A stretch of DNA of 64,000 nucleotides from Haloarcula ordinaria (GTDB lineage: Archaea; Halobacteriota; Halobacteria; Halobacteriales; Haloarculaceae), in contig NZ_CP119789.1 in assembly GCF_029338275.1 (NCBI RefSeq), positions 2,170,001-2,234,000 of the forward strand, written 5' to 3'. The notes under the pieces were generated by a model. The model saw only the letters and a list, made by a program, of their open reading frames with translations, made no database searches and was not told the DNA's origin. The position numbers and the translations under genes are program-made. Positions 34,011 through 42,737 of this stretch are shown here, piece after piece; position 1 is the stretch's first letter, and each line of letters starts with the position of its first letter.

Positions 34011-35012
34011 TCAGTCTTCGGACTCGCCGGACGTGACCGTCGCCTCTGTCTCGGTCGCTCTCGACCGTCGGTCCGACCGGTCGTCGTCGGTCAGTTTGCG
34101 AGCGATGTCCTCGAGTTGACGCGTCTGCTCGCGATTGACCGCGACGATCATATCCGAGAGAACGCCGAACATCAGCAACTGGAGGCCGAGGAGGATGGCG
34201 ACCCCGCCAACCATCGCGATGACCTCGTGGGAGATGCTGTTGACAACCCAGTCGTAGGCGACGTACGCCGCCAGCACAGCGCCCATGCCGATAGAGCCCA
34301 GGCCGACGCTCCCGAAGTAGAACAGCGGGTTGTTCGTCTTGGCCATCTGATAGAGCGTCAGGATGATGGTCGCACCGTCGCGGAGCGGGTGGAGGTTCGT
34401 GTCGGACTCGTCGGGCCGCGGCTCGTAGGTGATCGGCACGACGTCGGTCCGGATGTTGTGCTTGACACACTCGACGGCCATCTCCGTCTCGATACCGAAG
34501 CCGTCCGCGGTCAGCGACATCCGTTCGAAGGAGTCTGTCGTGAACGCGCGGTACCCCGAGAGGATGTCCCCGAGGTCACGGCCGTGGATGACGGCGAACG
34601 CCCGGTTGATGAAGCGGTTGCCGACCATGTTGAGCCGCGTCATCGCTCCGGGCAACATGTTGGCAAAGCGGTCGCCGATGACGTGCTCGGCGTCGCCGTA
34701 CAGGAGCGGGTCGAGCATCCGGTCTGCCTCCTCGCTCCGGTAGGTCTCGTCGCCGTCTGCCATCAGGACGTAGGGTTGGTCGACCCACCGCCGGACCGCC
34801 TCGCGTATCGCCTGTCCCTTGCCGGTCCCGGACTGCTGGACGACGCGAGCGCCGGCGCGTTCGGCTATCTCACGCGTGTCGTCGGCGGACCCGCCGTCCA
34901 CGACGAGGACGGTCTCGAACCCGGCTTCGCGGAAGCCCGTGACGACGGATTCGATAGTCTCTGCCTCGTTGTATGTCGGCAGGAGCACGCAGACGTCGTC
35001 ACGGTCGGCCAT
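34011..35012 (-). CDS. aglJ: AglJ-like dolichyl-phosphate hexosyltransferase
   Basis: 333 aa from ATG 35012 (MADRDDVCVLLPTYNEAETIESV). GT2 domain with VVDGGSADDT and MADGDETYRSEEADRML, then two C-terminal transmembrane helices (about 235-300) and a basic/helical tail. This layout and its place on the same locus as aglB match AglJ of Haloferax, which adds the first hexose to dolichol phosphate in S-layer N-glycosylation. AglD-like or other dolichyl-phosphate GT2s are alternatives. A TATA-like GATTTATTTC (35038-35047, minus) lies 26-35 bases upstream. Confidence 0.78.
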   Translation of the reverse strand: MADRDDVCVLLPTYNEAETIESVVTGFREAGFETVLVVDGGSADDTREIAERAGARVVQQSGTGKGQAIREAVRRWVDQPYVLMADGDETYRSEEADRMLDPLLYGDAEHVIGDRFANMLPGAMTRLNMVGNRFINRAFAVIHGRDLGDILSGYRAFTTDSFERMSLTADGFGIETEMAVECVKHNIRTDVVPITYEPRPDESDTNLHPLRDGATIILTLYQMAKTNNPLFYFGSVGLGSIGMGAVLAAYVAYDWVVNSISHEVIAMVGGVAILLGLQLLMFGVLSDMIVAVNREQTRQLEDIARKLTDDDRSDRRSRATETEATVTSGESED

Positions 35013-35037
35013 TGTCCGACCATCCGATACGCGCACT

Positions 35038-35047
35038 GAAATAAATC
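35038..35047 (-). promoter_or_regulatory. TATA-like box of aglJ
   Basis: Minus-strand GATTTATTTC ends 26 bases before ATG 35012, fitting leaderless transcription. Confidence 0.4.
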
Positions 35048-35138
35048 ACGGGTAGTACCCATGGCCGCGTCCCTGTCGGGAAAGCGGCAGTGGCCCCCGA
35101 TTCGCGCCTTTTACTACCGTGGCCTTGGACGGTCTGGT

Positions 35139-35990
35139 ATGGCCGACCCGTCGGACGTGTTCGACCTCCTCGGGCTGACCGAGTACGAGACGACGGCGTT
35201 AGAGGAACTGCTCTCGCTCGGCCGGACCACGGCGCCGAACCTGGCGTCGGCCACCGGCATCCCCAAGGCCCGAATCTACGGCGTCCTCGACGCGCTGGCC
35301 GACCGCGGGTTCGTCAAGGTCGTCCCCGGCCGTCCCAAGGAGTACCAGCCGAAGGCGCCCGAAGATATCCTCGACCGCGCGGTCGAGAACCGTCGGCAGT
35401 CCTTCGAGGGGTTCACCCAGGAAATCGACGCCAACCGGGAGGCGTTCCTCTCCGAGTACCGGCCCCGTTACGAGCGGGCGAACGAGGACATCTCACCGAC
35501 CGCCGAACTGTTCCACGTCGTCGACGTCGGCGGACCGAGCGAGCGCGAGACGAGGCGGCTCTACCGCGACGCGGGGGAGACGCTCCGAATCATCACGAAC
35601 AGCTTTGCCTACCTCGATAGCGTCGCCGGAGCACTCGAAGATGCGCTGGCCGCCGGCGCCGACGTCGCGGTGCTGTTCCTCCATCCCGACCGACTGCCCC
35701 CCGAGAAGGCCGCCGTGCAGGCCGACGTCGTCGAGCGACTCCGGCGTGAGTTCACTGCCGTCGAGTTCCGGTTCAGCGACCAGAAGCTCCCCTGGCGCGG
35801 CACCGTCGTCGACCCGAGCATGGACTACGACGGCGGCGAAGCCATCCTGCTAGTCGAGGAACCGGACGTCCCGAACCACATGCGACAGGCCGCGTTGACC
35901 GACAACGGGTCGTTCGTCGCCGGGATGCAGCGGTACTTCGACCTGGTCTGGGAGTACGAGAGTCAGGCGTCGGGGGACGTCTACACGTAA
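35139..35990 (+). CDS. TrmB-family transcriptional regulator
   Basis: 283 aa from ATG 35139. VFDLLGLTEYETTALEELLSLGRTTAPNLASATGIPKARIYGVLDALADRGFV is the TrmB winged helix; a coiled segment and a C-terminal sugar-binding-type domain (about 125-275) follow. TrmB proteins respond to sugars or redox metabolites. It is divergent from aglJ, so it may control the N-glycan locus. CTTTTACTACC (35107-35117) is its likely TATA region. Overlaps the stop region of the convergent gene at 35981 by 10 bases. Confidence 0.85.
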   Translation: MADPSDVFDLLGLTEYETTALEELLSLGRTTAPNLASATGIPKARIYGVLDALADRGFVKVVPGRPKEYQPKAPEDILDRAVENRRQSFEGFTQEIDANREAFLSEYRPRYERANEDISPTAELFHVVDVGGPSERETRRLYRDAGETLRIITNSFAYLDSVAGALEDALAAGADVAVLFLHPDRLPPEKAAVQADVVERLRREFTAVEFRFSDQKLPWRGTVVDPSMDYDGGEAILLVEEPDVPNHMRQAALTDNGSFVAGMQRYFDLVWEYESQASGDVYT

Positions 35991-37435
35991 CCCAGGTCTT
36001 CCAATCGGTCGTACGTCGCGCTGTCCAGCTCGTCGAAATCCTCCCCGTCTTCGCGAACGTCGAGTTGTTCGATACCGGCGAACGCCGATTCGACGCGCTC
36101 CAGGCCGTCCGACGATACTTTGTATCCCGTCTGTGCGTCCCGGACGTGGATTGTTGCGGCCCTCTCCCCCTTCGAGCAATACTTGTGGACGACGTCACCC
36201 TCGCGTTCGTACACTGCCCGTGACGTCCCCATCCAGGGTGAGAGGTCGTCGACGTACTTGCCGGCTCGCTCCTGTAACGGTTCGTCGAGGCCGACGGCCG
36301 TCGTGATGACTGGCTCGTCCGACACGAACGCGCCAGGTTCGGCATCGCCGTCCCGAGTCCCCCCGACGACGTCTGGGAAGGCGGTCAGCGATACCGGGTC
36401 CTCGAAGCGCCGTGGGTCCGTCTGGCCGGGTTGTCGCACGATTAGCGGCACGTGGAACAGGACTTCGTGAATCGCGACCCCGTGCTCGGCGACACGGACG
36501 CCCGGTCGGAGTCGACTCGGTTCGCCGAACCCCTCTCCGTGGTCGCTCGTGATTACGAGCAGGGTGTCGTCCAGTTCACCTCGTTCTCGAAGCGCTCCCA
36601 CGAGTCGCTCCAGTTCGGCGTCGAGCTGTCGTATCGCGCCGTCGTAGAGCGATTCGACGGCTCGCTTCTGCCACCACGGGCGGTCTCCAGCGTTGAACGA
36701 CCACTTCTGGTCCTCGAACGACGACTGGAGGCGTCGGGCTCTGGCTCCACCCCACTCGTCGAACTCGCTCGTGGGTTCGTAGGGGATATGTGCGTCCATC
36801 AGGTTGACACAGGCGGCCCACGGCCCGTCGCGTCGTTCGCTCCAGTCGAGGAACGCATCGACGTAGACGTCGGCCGGCGTCGAAGACCGGACGCTGTCAG
36901 GGAGGAATCGCTTGTAATCCGACTGTACCTTCGTCGCCACCCCGTTGGCGAGCGACTTGAACGGCTCGTCGCTTCCGAGCGCCGCCCTCACGAACGCGCT
37001 GTACTGCCCCTGCCCCTCGTTGGAGACGAACTCGTGGGGGTTCATTCCCTCCGGGAACGGGACGTTTCGGGCGCCGACTATCGTGTCGAACCCGTCTTTC
37101 AGGCCCACGTCCACCGCCGTCAGCCAGTCGTTCTCGGTGAAGACGCCGGTGTCGTAGCCGGCCTCGCGGAGCGACGAGAAGACGGAGACGGACGGGTCCA
37201 GTCTGTGGCCCGCGGACACGACGCCGTGTTCCTCGACGTGGAGGCCCGAGAAGAGGCTCGCGTGACTCGTGACGCTGCGGGCTCCAGGCGCACGAGCCTG
37301 TTCGTAGACGGTCGCCTCAGCTGCCGCGAACGACTCCAGAAACGGGGTCGTCTCGTTGGCGTGGCCGTACAGGCTACAGTTCTTCGCTCGGGCGCTGTCC
37401 AGCACGACCAGCAGGACGTTTGGCTCACCGGACAT
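35981..37435 (-). CDS. AlkP-superfamily (sulfatase-like) enzyme, Ser-type site
   Basis: 484 aa. MSGEPNVLLVVLDSARAKNCSLYGH carries the first metal ligand; the nucleophile region reads GARSVTSHASLFSGLHVEEHG, with Ser at the Cys/Thr position and no C/S-x-P-x-R; VITSDHGEGFGEPSRL completes the second metal site. The C-terminus ends RLEDLGYV like several AlkP proteins here. No signal peptide. Follows the AlkP/PDE gene's neighbour arrangement on the minus strand (3 bases between 37435 and 37439). Sulfohydrolase or phosphotransferase, substrate unknown. Confidence 0.8.
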   Translation of the reverse strand: MSGEPNVLLVVLDSARAKNCSLYGHANETTPFLESFAAAEATVYEQARAPGARSVTSHASLFSGLHVEEHGVVSAGHRLDPSVSVFSSLREAGYDTGVFTENDWLTAVDVGLKDGFDTIVGARNVPFPEGMNPHEFVSNEGQGQYSAFVRAALGSDEPFKSLANGVATKVQSDYKRFLPDSVRSSTPADVYVDAFLDWSERRDGPWAACVNLMDAHIPYEPTSEFDEWGGARARRLQSSFEDQKWSFNAGDRPWWQKRAVESLYDGAIRQLDAELERLVGALRERGELDDTLLVITSDHGEGFGEPSRLRPGVRVAEHGVAIHEVLFHVPLIVRQPGQTDPRRFEDPVSLTAFPDVVGGTRDGDAEPGAFVSDEPVITTAVGLDEPLQERAGKYVDDLSPWMGTSRAVYEREGDVVHKYCSKGERAATIHVRDAQTGYKVSSDGLERVESAFAGIEQLDVREDGEDFDELDSATYDRLEDLGYV

Positions 37436-37438
37436 CGG

Positions 37439-38416
37439 TCACATGTACCCCAGATCTTCGAGCTGCTCTCTGACCGCTTCGGCGTCGCCCGGTCCCGCCG
37501 TCTCGACGGTTCGCTCTGTCGGGCGGTGGTCCACTCTGTCGAGTTCCACCTCGATGGCGGCTTTCACGTCGAGGACGCTCGCGATGCGGTCGACGATGCT
37601 CGGTTCGGTGCTGGCGACCATCGCCTCGTGCGTGTGAACGCCGTCTTGCAAGCCGTGGTCGCTGACGAGGAGCAGTTCGTCGGTCTCGCCCAGGTCCGCC
37701 CGGACCTCCCCGACGAAGTCGTCGAGTTCGTCGTACGCCTCCTGCTGTAATCCAGGTGTCTGGTAGGCGACGTGGCCGACGAGGTCCAGGCCGCTCGTGT
37801 ACGCGAAGACCAGTTCAGACGCGCCGCCGCGGAGCGCCCGCCGGGCTCGTGCGATGCGGATCATCACCATCTCCAGGCACTGTTCGTAGAACGCCACGGG
37901 GTCCGCTGACCGGTGACCGCCGACTGCATCCGGGTCCCGCTTGAACAGGTCACCCATGTTCTGTCGCAGCTGGTTCTCGCGGTCGGTCTCGTCGGGGTCG
38001 ACGACGTAGTTCGGAATGCCGATTGCGGTCCCGTCGGCCGTGTCGAAGACGGTCTCGATGCCACGCTCGGCGTAGTAGGCCGCGGGCGTTCTGAACGCAT
38101 CGGCGCGCGTATTCGTCAGAAGCCAGGCGCCGATACGTGTCTGGACTGCGTCGGGCAACACGTAGTCAGCGAGGCGACTCCCGACGTTCAACAGCGGGTT
38201 CTCCCAGGCGACGCCGTCGTCGTCCAGGGTCAGTCCGTGTTCCCTGGGCTCCAAGCCCGTGATAATCGTCGGCCAGAGTTCGTGTGTGCTCGGTTCGCCC
38301 TCGACGCTGTCTATCGTCGCTATCGACTCGTGGGCGTCCAGCACGAGGTTCGGGTGTCGCTGCGCGTCGACGAGTTCCGGGTCGAGGGCGTCGATTCCGA
38401 GCACGACGAGGACCAT
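37439..38416 (-). CDS. Type I phosphodiesterase/nucleotide pyrophosphatase-like protein
   Basis: 325 aa. MVLVVLGIDALDPELVD opens the AlkP fold; ELWPTIITGLEPREHGL holds the Thr nucleophile typical of NPP-type enzymes, and LLVSDHGLQDGVHTHEA supplies metal ligands. The C-terminus LEDLGYM again matches the locus. Short for the family. It probably cleaves a phosphodiester on a lipid- or nucleotide-linked sugar. It lies 3 bases upstream of the AlkP gene at 35981, so the two are almost certainly co-transcribed. Confidence 0.78.
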   Translation of the reverse strand: MVLVVLGIDALDPELVDAQRHPNLVLDAHESIATIDSVEGEPSTHELWPTIITGLEPREHGLTLDDDGVAWENPLLNVGSRLADYVLPDAVQTRIGAWLLTNTRADAFRTPAAYYAERGIETVFDTADGTAIGIPNYVVDPDETDRENQLRQNMGDLFKRDPDAVGGHRSADPVAFYEQCLEMVMIRIARARRALRGGASELVFAYTSGLDLVGHVAYQTPGLQQEAYDELDDFVGEVRADLGETDELLLVSDHGLQDGVHTHEAMVASTEPSIVDRIASVLDVKAAIEVELDRVDHRPTERTVETAGPGDAEAVREQLEDLGYM

Positions 38417-38512
38417 CGTTGTGTCAGAGAACCCCCGGCGGCCGCTAATCTCTTTCGGATGGCAACCGGAACACAGAAACTACTGCCCCGGAAACGGACC
38501 ACTCACGCAGCG

Positions 38513-39898
38513 ATGGAGCGCCCCAACATCGTCTGGATCACGCTGGACAGCGTCAGGGCGGATCACACCACCCTCGACGGCTACCACCGGGAGACGACGC
38601 CGGAACTCGAACGCATCGGCCAGGGCGGCCACGCGTTCCGGAACTGCATCGCACATAGTCTCTCGACGCTGCCGTCGACGGGCGCGATGATGAGCGGATA
38701 CCCACCATCGCGCAACACCGTCGGCGTCGACGGCAACCAGCTCCCTGACTCTATCACCACGATGCCTGAGCGGTTCTCCGATGCAGGCTACGCGACGGCC
38801 TGTCTCTCCCGGAACTCGTATCTCAGTTCGGCGACGGGCCTCGATAGAGGGTTCGACCGGTTCCAGTGGCTCTCCTCATCGACGCTCCACGAGGCCGGTC
38901 TCAGACCCCTCTTGTCGTACGCGCTGAACCTCCGGTCACACTCTGCGGGGTTGTCTACGGATACGGCCAAACACTCGTCGGCCTATCTGATGAACGAAGT
39001 GGCCAAGGAGTGGCTGGCGGACTTCCGGCGCGACGAGGACCCGTTCTTCTTCTACCTGCACTACAACGAACCGCACCGTCCGTACTATCCACCCCGCAAG
39101 TACCTCGACACATTCTCCGAAGGCCTCTCGATGTCGGGGACGGAGGCCGCCGAGTTCGCCCTGGACGTCCACTACAACCTGGAAGACATCGTCGCGAACG
39201 GCTGTCAGTTGAGCGACGACGAGTGGGCCGCGCTCGAAGCGATGTACGACGCAGAGGTCGCCTACACCGACGAGATGGTCGGCAGATTGTTCGACCACGT
39301 TCAGTCGATGCGTGGCCGAGACACCATCGTGGTGGTCACTGCCGACCACGGGGAGCTGTTCGGTGAATACGGGCTCCTCTCGCACAGTTACGTGCTCCAC
39401 GACGCCGTCACGCGGGTCCCGATGGTAATCCACGGTCTCGACGACGACCTGGCCGTCGATGGTGACGATACCATTCAACACCTCGACGTGTTCCGGACGC
39501 TACTGAACGTCGCAGGCGGGGACCCCGGCGATACTATCGGTTTCGACCTCCGTGAGCAGACCCGTGAATTCGCTGTCTCGCAGCGTGGTCCCACGAGCTT
39601 CGAGGAACTGCTCGCGCACAACCCGTCGTTCGATACCTCGCGATTCCACACGGAGACGCTGACCGCGCTCCGGACGCCCGAGTTCAAGTACCAGCGCAGT
39701 TCCGAGAAAGAAGAGCTGTTCGCACTCCCCGACGAAGATGCCGACGTCTCGTCCGAGTATCCGCAGCAACGAACCGCGCTCGACGAGACACTCGACGACT
39801 GGATGGACCGCCACGGACAGCCGGTCGGTGCCGCACAGGAAGGCGAATTCTCGGACGCGGTGACGCGTCAGCTCCGTGACCTCGGCTACATGGAATGA
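38513..39898 (+). CDS. Large AlkP-superfamily (sulfatase-like) enzyme, copy B
   Basis: 461 aa from ATG 38513 (MERPNIVWITLDSVRADHTT); an in-frame ATG at 38459 would add 18 residues. The nucleophile region AHSLSTLPSTGAMMSGY places Thr at the sulfatase Cys position, and VTADHGELFGEYG is the second metal site. It resembles the protein at 8529 throughout (ATGLDRGFD, NLRSHSAGLSTDT versus NINRHSAGLTTDT). Its stop overlaps the flippase ATG (ATGA at 39895), so the two are translationally coupled. Predicted glycan-modifying enzyme. Confidence 0.82.
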   Translation: MERPNIVWITLDSVRADHTTLDGYHRETTPELERIGQGGHAFRNCIAHSLSTLPSTGAMMSGYPPSRNTVGVDGNQLPDSITTMPERFSDAGYATACLSRNSYLSSATGLDRGFDRFQWLSSSTLHEAGLRPLLSYALNLRSHSAGLSTDTAKHSSAYLMNEVAKEWLADFRRDEDPFFFYLHYNEPHRPYYPPRKYLDTFSEGLSMSGTEAAEFALDVHYNLEDIVANGCQLSDDEWAALEAMYDAEVAYTDEMVGRLFDHVQSMRGRDTIVVVTADHGELFGEYGLLSHSYVLHDAVTRVPMVIHGLDDDLAVDGDDTIQHLDVFRTLLNVAGGDPGDTIGFDLREQTREFAVSQRGPTSFEELLAHNPSFDTSRFHTETLTALRTPEFKYQRSSEKEELFALPDEDADVSSEYPQQRTALDETLDDWMDRHGQPVGAAQEGEFSDAVTRQLRDLGYME

Positions 39899-41334
39899 GA
39901 CTCGGAAAGACCGCCGCCTCCCACTTCGTCTCGCAAGTCGTCGTCACGCTGTCGGGGTTCGTCGCGACGTGGCTCATCGCGTTCGTTCTCGGTGCTGAAG
40001 GGCTCGGACGGTACTCGGTCGTGGTCTCGCTGGGCTTCTTCTGGCTCGTTATCCCGGCCAACGCGGTGGCGATGGCGATCAAGAAGCGAATGAGCGAGCA
40101 GGAGTCGCCCGCGGCGTTCTTCGGCGGCGGCCTCGTGTTGAATCTCGCGCTGGCCGCCGGCCTCGTCGCCCTGGTCCTCGCAGCCGGAGAACTACTCGGC
40201 GGAATCGTGTCCCGGAACCGGGAGCTGATGATCGTCCTCATCGAGTACGACGTCGAGATCGCCGCCCTACTAGTCGCTGCAATCGGCTATCAGACCGCAA
40301 TGGCGGTCCTTCAGGGACAGAAGCGCGTCGCGGCGACCGGCTGGCTGAAAGCCGGCGAGCGCATCGGACGGACCGCGTTCCAAGTCGGGGCACTCCTTCT
40401 GGGACTCGGCGTCGCCGGCATCTCGTTCGGGCACGCCAGTTCGCTCGCACTGATTGCAGTGGGCGGGTTCCTCTTCAGTAAGTACCGGCCCTCGGCCCCG
40501 TCTGTCGCCCAGGTGAAGAGCCTGGTAGATTATGCGCGCTACGCGTGGGCGGGCGCGCTACGGGGCAGAGTGTTCGGATGGCTCGATACGATCGTCCTCT
40601 CGTTTTTCGTCAGCGCGTCACTCATCGGCATCTACGAGGCTGCGTGGGGTATCGCGTCGATGCTTGCCATCGCCAGCGGGTCTATCAGCCAGACGCTCTT
40701 CCCCGAGGTCAGCGAGCTCAGTACGGACAGTGGATTCGACCGCATCCGGCACTACCTCGACGAGGCACTGGCGTTCAGCGCCATCTTCGTCATCCCCGGC
40801 CTGTTCGGGACGGTCGTCCTCGGCGAACGCGTCCTTCGGTTCTATCGCCCCGAGTTCGGACAGGGGACCCAGATACTGCTCGTCCTCATCCTGGCGTACC
40901 TGGCCGACGTCTTCGCCTCACAGTTCACGAACGTCCTCAACGGCATCGACCGACCGGACGCGGCCTTCCGGGTCAATGGCCTCTTCATCGTGGTCAACAT
41001 GGTGCTGAACGTCGTGCTCGTCTGGCAGATCGGCTGGTTCGGGGCTGCGTTCGCGACGGCGTCGTCCTCGCTGCTCCGTGCCGTCGCCGGGTACTGGGTC
41101 CTCGAGTCCATTCTCGGTGGTGTCAGCATCCCGTTCGGCGAGCTCTCCCGCCAGGTCGTCGCAGCGCTCGTGATGGCTGGTGCAGTGTTCCCCGTTGTCG
41201 GATTCGCACCGAGTGGTCGCGTGGGGACCGTCTTGCTCGCCGGGTTCGGAGGCGTCGTGTATTTCGCGGTGTTACTGGGGATTGCCCCCCGGATTCGCTC
41301 CAAGGCGTTCTCGCTGGTTCCCAGGGCCGCCTGA
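39895..41334 (+). CDS. Polysaccharide flippase (MOP superfamily), copy B
   Basis: 479 aa, about 12-14 transmembrane helices, with the MOP-type start TAASHFVSQVVVTLSGFVATWLIAFVLGAEGLGRYS. Expected to flip lipid-linked glycan for the surface; in Haloferax the N-glycosylation locus has a comparable gene (aglR). It is coupled by a 4-base overlap with the AlkP enzyme upstream, the same pairing as flippase/AlkP at 8529-11507 but in reversed gene order. Confidence 0.86.
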   Translation: MRLGKTAASHFVSQVVVTLSGFVATWLIAFVLGAEGLGRYSVVVSLGFFWLVIPANAVAMAIKKRMSEQESPAAFFGGGLVLNLALAAGLVALVLAAGELLGGIVSRNRELMIVLIEYDVEIAALLVAAIGYQTAMAVLQGQKRVAATGWLKAGERIGRTAFQVGALLLGLGVAGISFGHASSLALIAVGGFLFSKYRPSAPSVAQVKSLVDYARYAWAGALRGRVFGWLDTIVLSFFVSASLIGIYEAAWGIASMLAIASGSISQTLFPEVSELSTDSGFDRIRHYLDEALAFSAIFVIPGLFGTVVLGERVLRFYRPEFGQGTQILLVLILAYLADVFASQFTNVLNGIDRPDAAFRVNGLFIVVNMVLNVVLVWQIGWFGAAFATASSSLLRAVAGYWVLESILGGVSIPFGELSRQVVAALVMAGAVFPVVGFAPSGRVGTVLLAGFGGVVYFAVLLGIAPRIRSKAFSLVPRAA

Positions 41335-41358
41335 GCGACCCCTGATTGCGATGGGAAT

Positions 41359-41368
41359 CCTTAATTAC
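41359..41368 (+). promoter_or_regulatory. TATA-like box of AlkP gene 41391
   Basis: CCTTAATTAC lies 23-32 bases before ATG 41391, fitting a leaderless transcript separate from the flippase. Confidence 0.35.
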
Positions 41369-41390
41369 GCCAGTACTGGACAGTCATCGT

Positions 41391-42737
41391 ATGGATAAGG
41401 TCCTCCTCGTCACTATCGACTCGCTGAGAGCCGACCACGTGGGCTACCACGGGTACGAGCGGGACGTGACGCCGACCATCGACGAACACGCCGAGCGCGG
41501 CAGTCGATTCACGAACGCTCATTCGCACGTGGGGGGGACGCGGTTCTCGTTCCCGGGGATTCTGACGGGTGTGACGCCGATGATGTACGGCGGCCACGAA
41601 CAGATCTCAGCCGAGCAGACGCTTCTCTCCGAGGTGTTCCACGACGCCGGCTACCGGACCGGCGGCTTCCATTCGAATCTCTACGTATCCGGCCAGTTCG
41701 GCTACGACAGGGGTTGGGACGAGTTCTTCGACTCGGCCCCCGACGAGTCGGCGACGTCGAAGTTCCGGAAGTGGGCCAAGACCAACCTGGACGGGGTCGT
41801 CCTCGACGTGCTGAAGAAGGGCTACGATTTCCTCGAATCTTCACAGGGCATGAACGTCGGGTCGTACCACGTGCCTGCAGACGAGATGACCGACCGGGCC
41901 ATCGAGTTCGTCAGGGATACCGCTGAGGACCCGACGTTCGCCTGGGTCCACTACATGGACGTCCACCACCCGTTCCTGCCACCCGAAGAGTACCAGCGGG
42001 AGTTCCTCGACGAACAGGTGTCCCACGACGAGTCCATCCAGCTCCGTCGGAAGTTCATCGAGAACCCCGACGGCGTAACCGACGAGGAGTACCAGACGTT
42101 CATCGACCTCTACGACGCCGAGATTAAGTTCAACGACGCCGAAATCGGTCGATTACTCGATGTCGTCGAAGACGAGTGGGGCGATGACTACCTGCTCGCG
42201 CTGACTGCCGACCACGGCGACCACTTCCTCGAACACGGATACTTCGGCGGGGCTCGCCTCTTGGAGGTCAAAAATCACGTCCCGCTGTTCGTCAGTGGAT
42301 GGGACGACGATGGTGAGTACGACGACCTCGTCGGCCTGACCGACCTGCCGTCGACGCTCGTCGATAGTGTGGGCCTGGAGATACCGGACAACTGGTTCGG
42401 GTACAGCCTCCGGGACCTGGTATTCGACGGCGAGTGGGAACGCACGGACGTCATCGGCGGCTATCGCGACGAGGACGGCGAACACATCCGCGTCAGGGAC
42501 CCCGCGTGGAACCTCGTCGTCCACGAGAACGAACCAGACGCGCTGTATCACCTCTCCGACGACCCAGGCGAACACGAGAACGTACTCGGCGACCATCCGG
42601 ACGTTGAACGACAGCTCAGGAAACGACTCGACGTCCACCGACAGCTCGTCGAATCGACGACGTCCGAGGACGTCGAACGGCCGGACATGAGCGAAGACGT
42701 CAAAGAACGCCTCCGCCGTCTCGGGTACAAGGAGTAG
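41391..42737 (+). CDS. AlkP-superfamily (sulfatase-like) enzyme, Thr-type site
   Basis: 448 aa from ATG 41391 (MDKVLLVTIDSLRADHVGYHG). The nucleophile region HVGGTRFSFPGILTG has Thr at the Cys position and lacks the sulfatase signature; LTADHGDHFLEHGYFG is the metal site. It ends LRRLGYKE. Its own TATA-like box suggests independent expression from the flippase pair. Cytoplasmic by sequence. Convergent with the GT4 gene, with one base shared at the ends. Confidence 0.8.
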   Translation: MDKVLLVTIDSLRADHVGYHGYERDVTPTIDEHAERGSRFTNAHSHVGGTRFSFPGILTGVTPMMYGGHEQISAEQTLLSEVFHDAGYRTGGFHSNLYVSGQFGYDRGWDEFFDSAPDESATSKFRKWAKTNLDGVVLDVLKKGYDFLESSQGMNVGSYHVPADEMTDRAIEFVRDTAEDPTFAWVHYMDVHHPFLPPEEYQREFLDEQVSHDESIQLRRKFIENPDGVTDEEYQTFIDLYDAEIKFNDAEIGRLLDVVEDEWGDDYLLALTADHGDHFLEHGYFGGARLLEVKNHVPLFVSGWDDDGEYDDLVGLTDLPSTLVDSVGLEIPDNWFGYSLRDLVFDGEWERTDVIGGYRDEDGEHIRVRDPAWNLVVHENEPDALYHLSDDPGEHENVLGDHPDVERQLRKRLDVHRQLVESTTSEDVERPDMSEDVKERLRRLGYKE

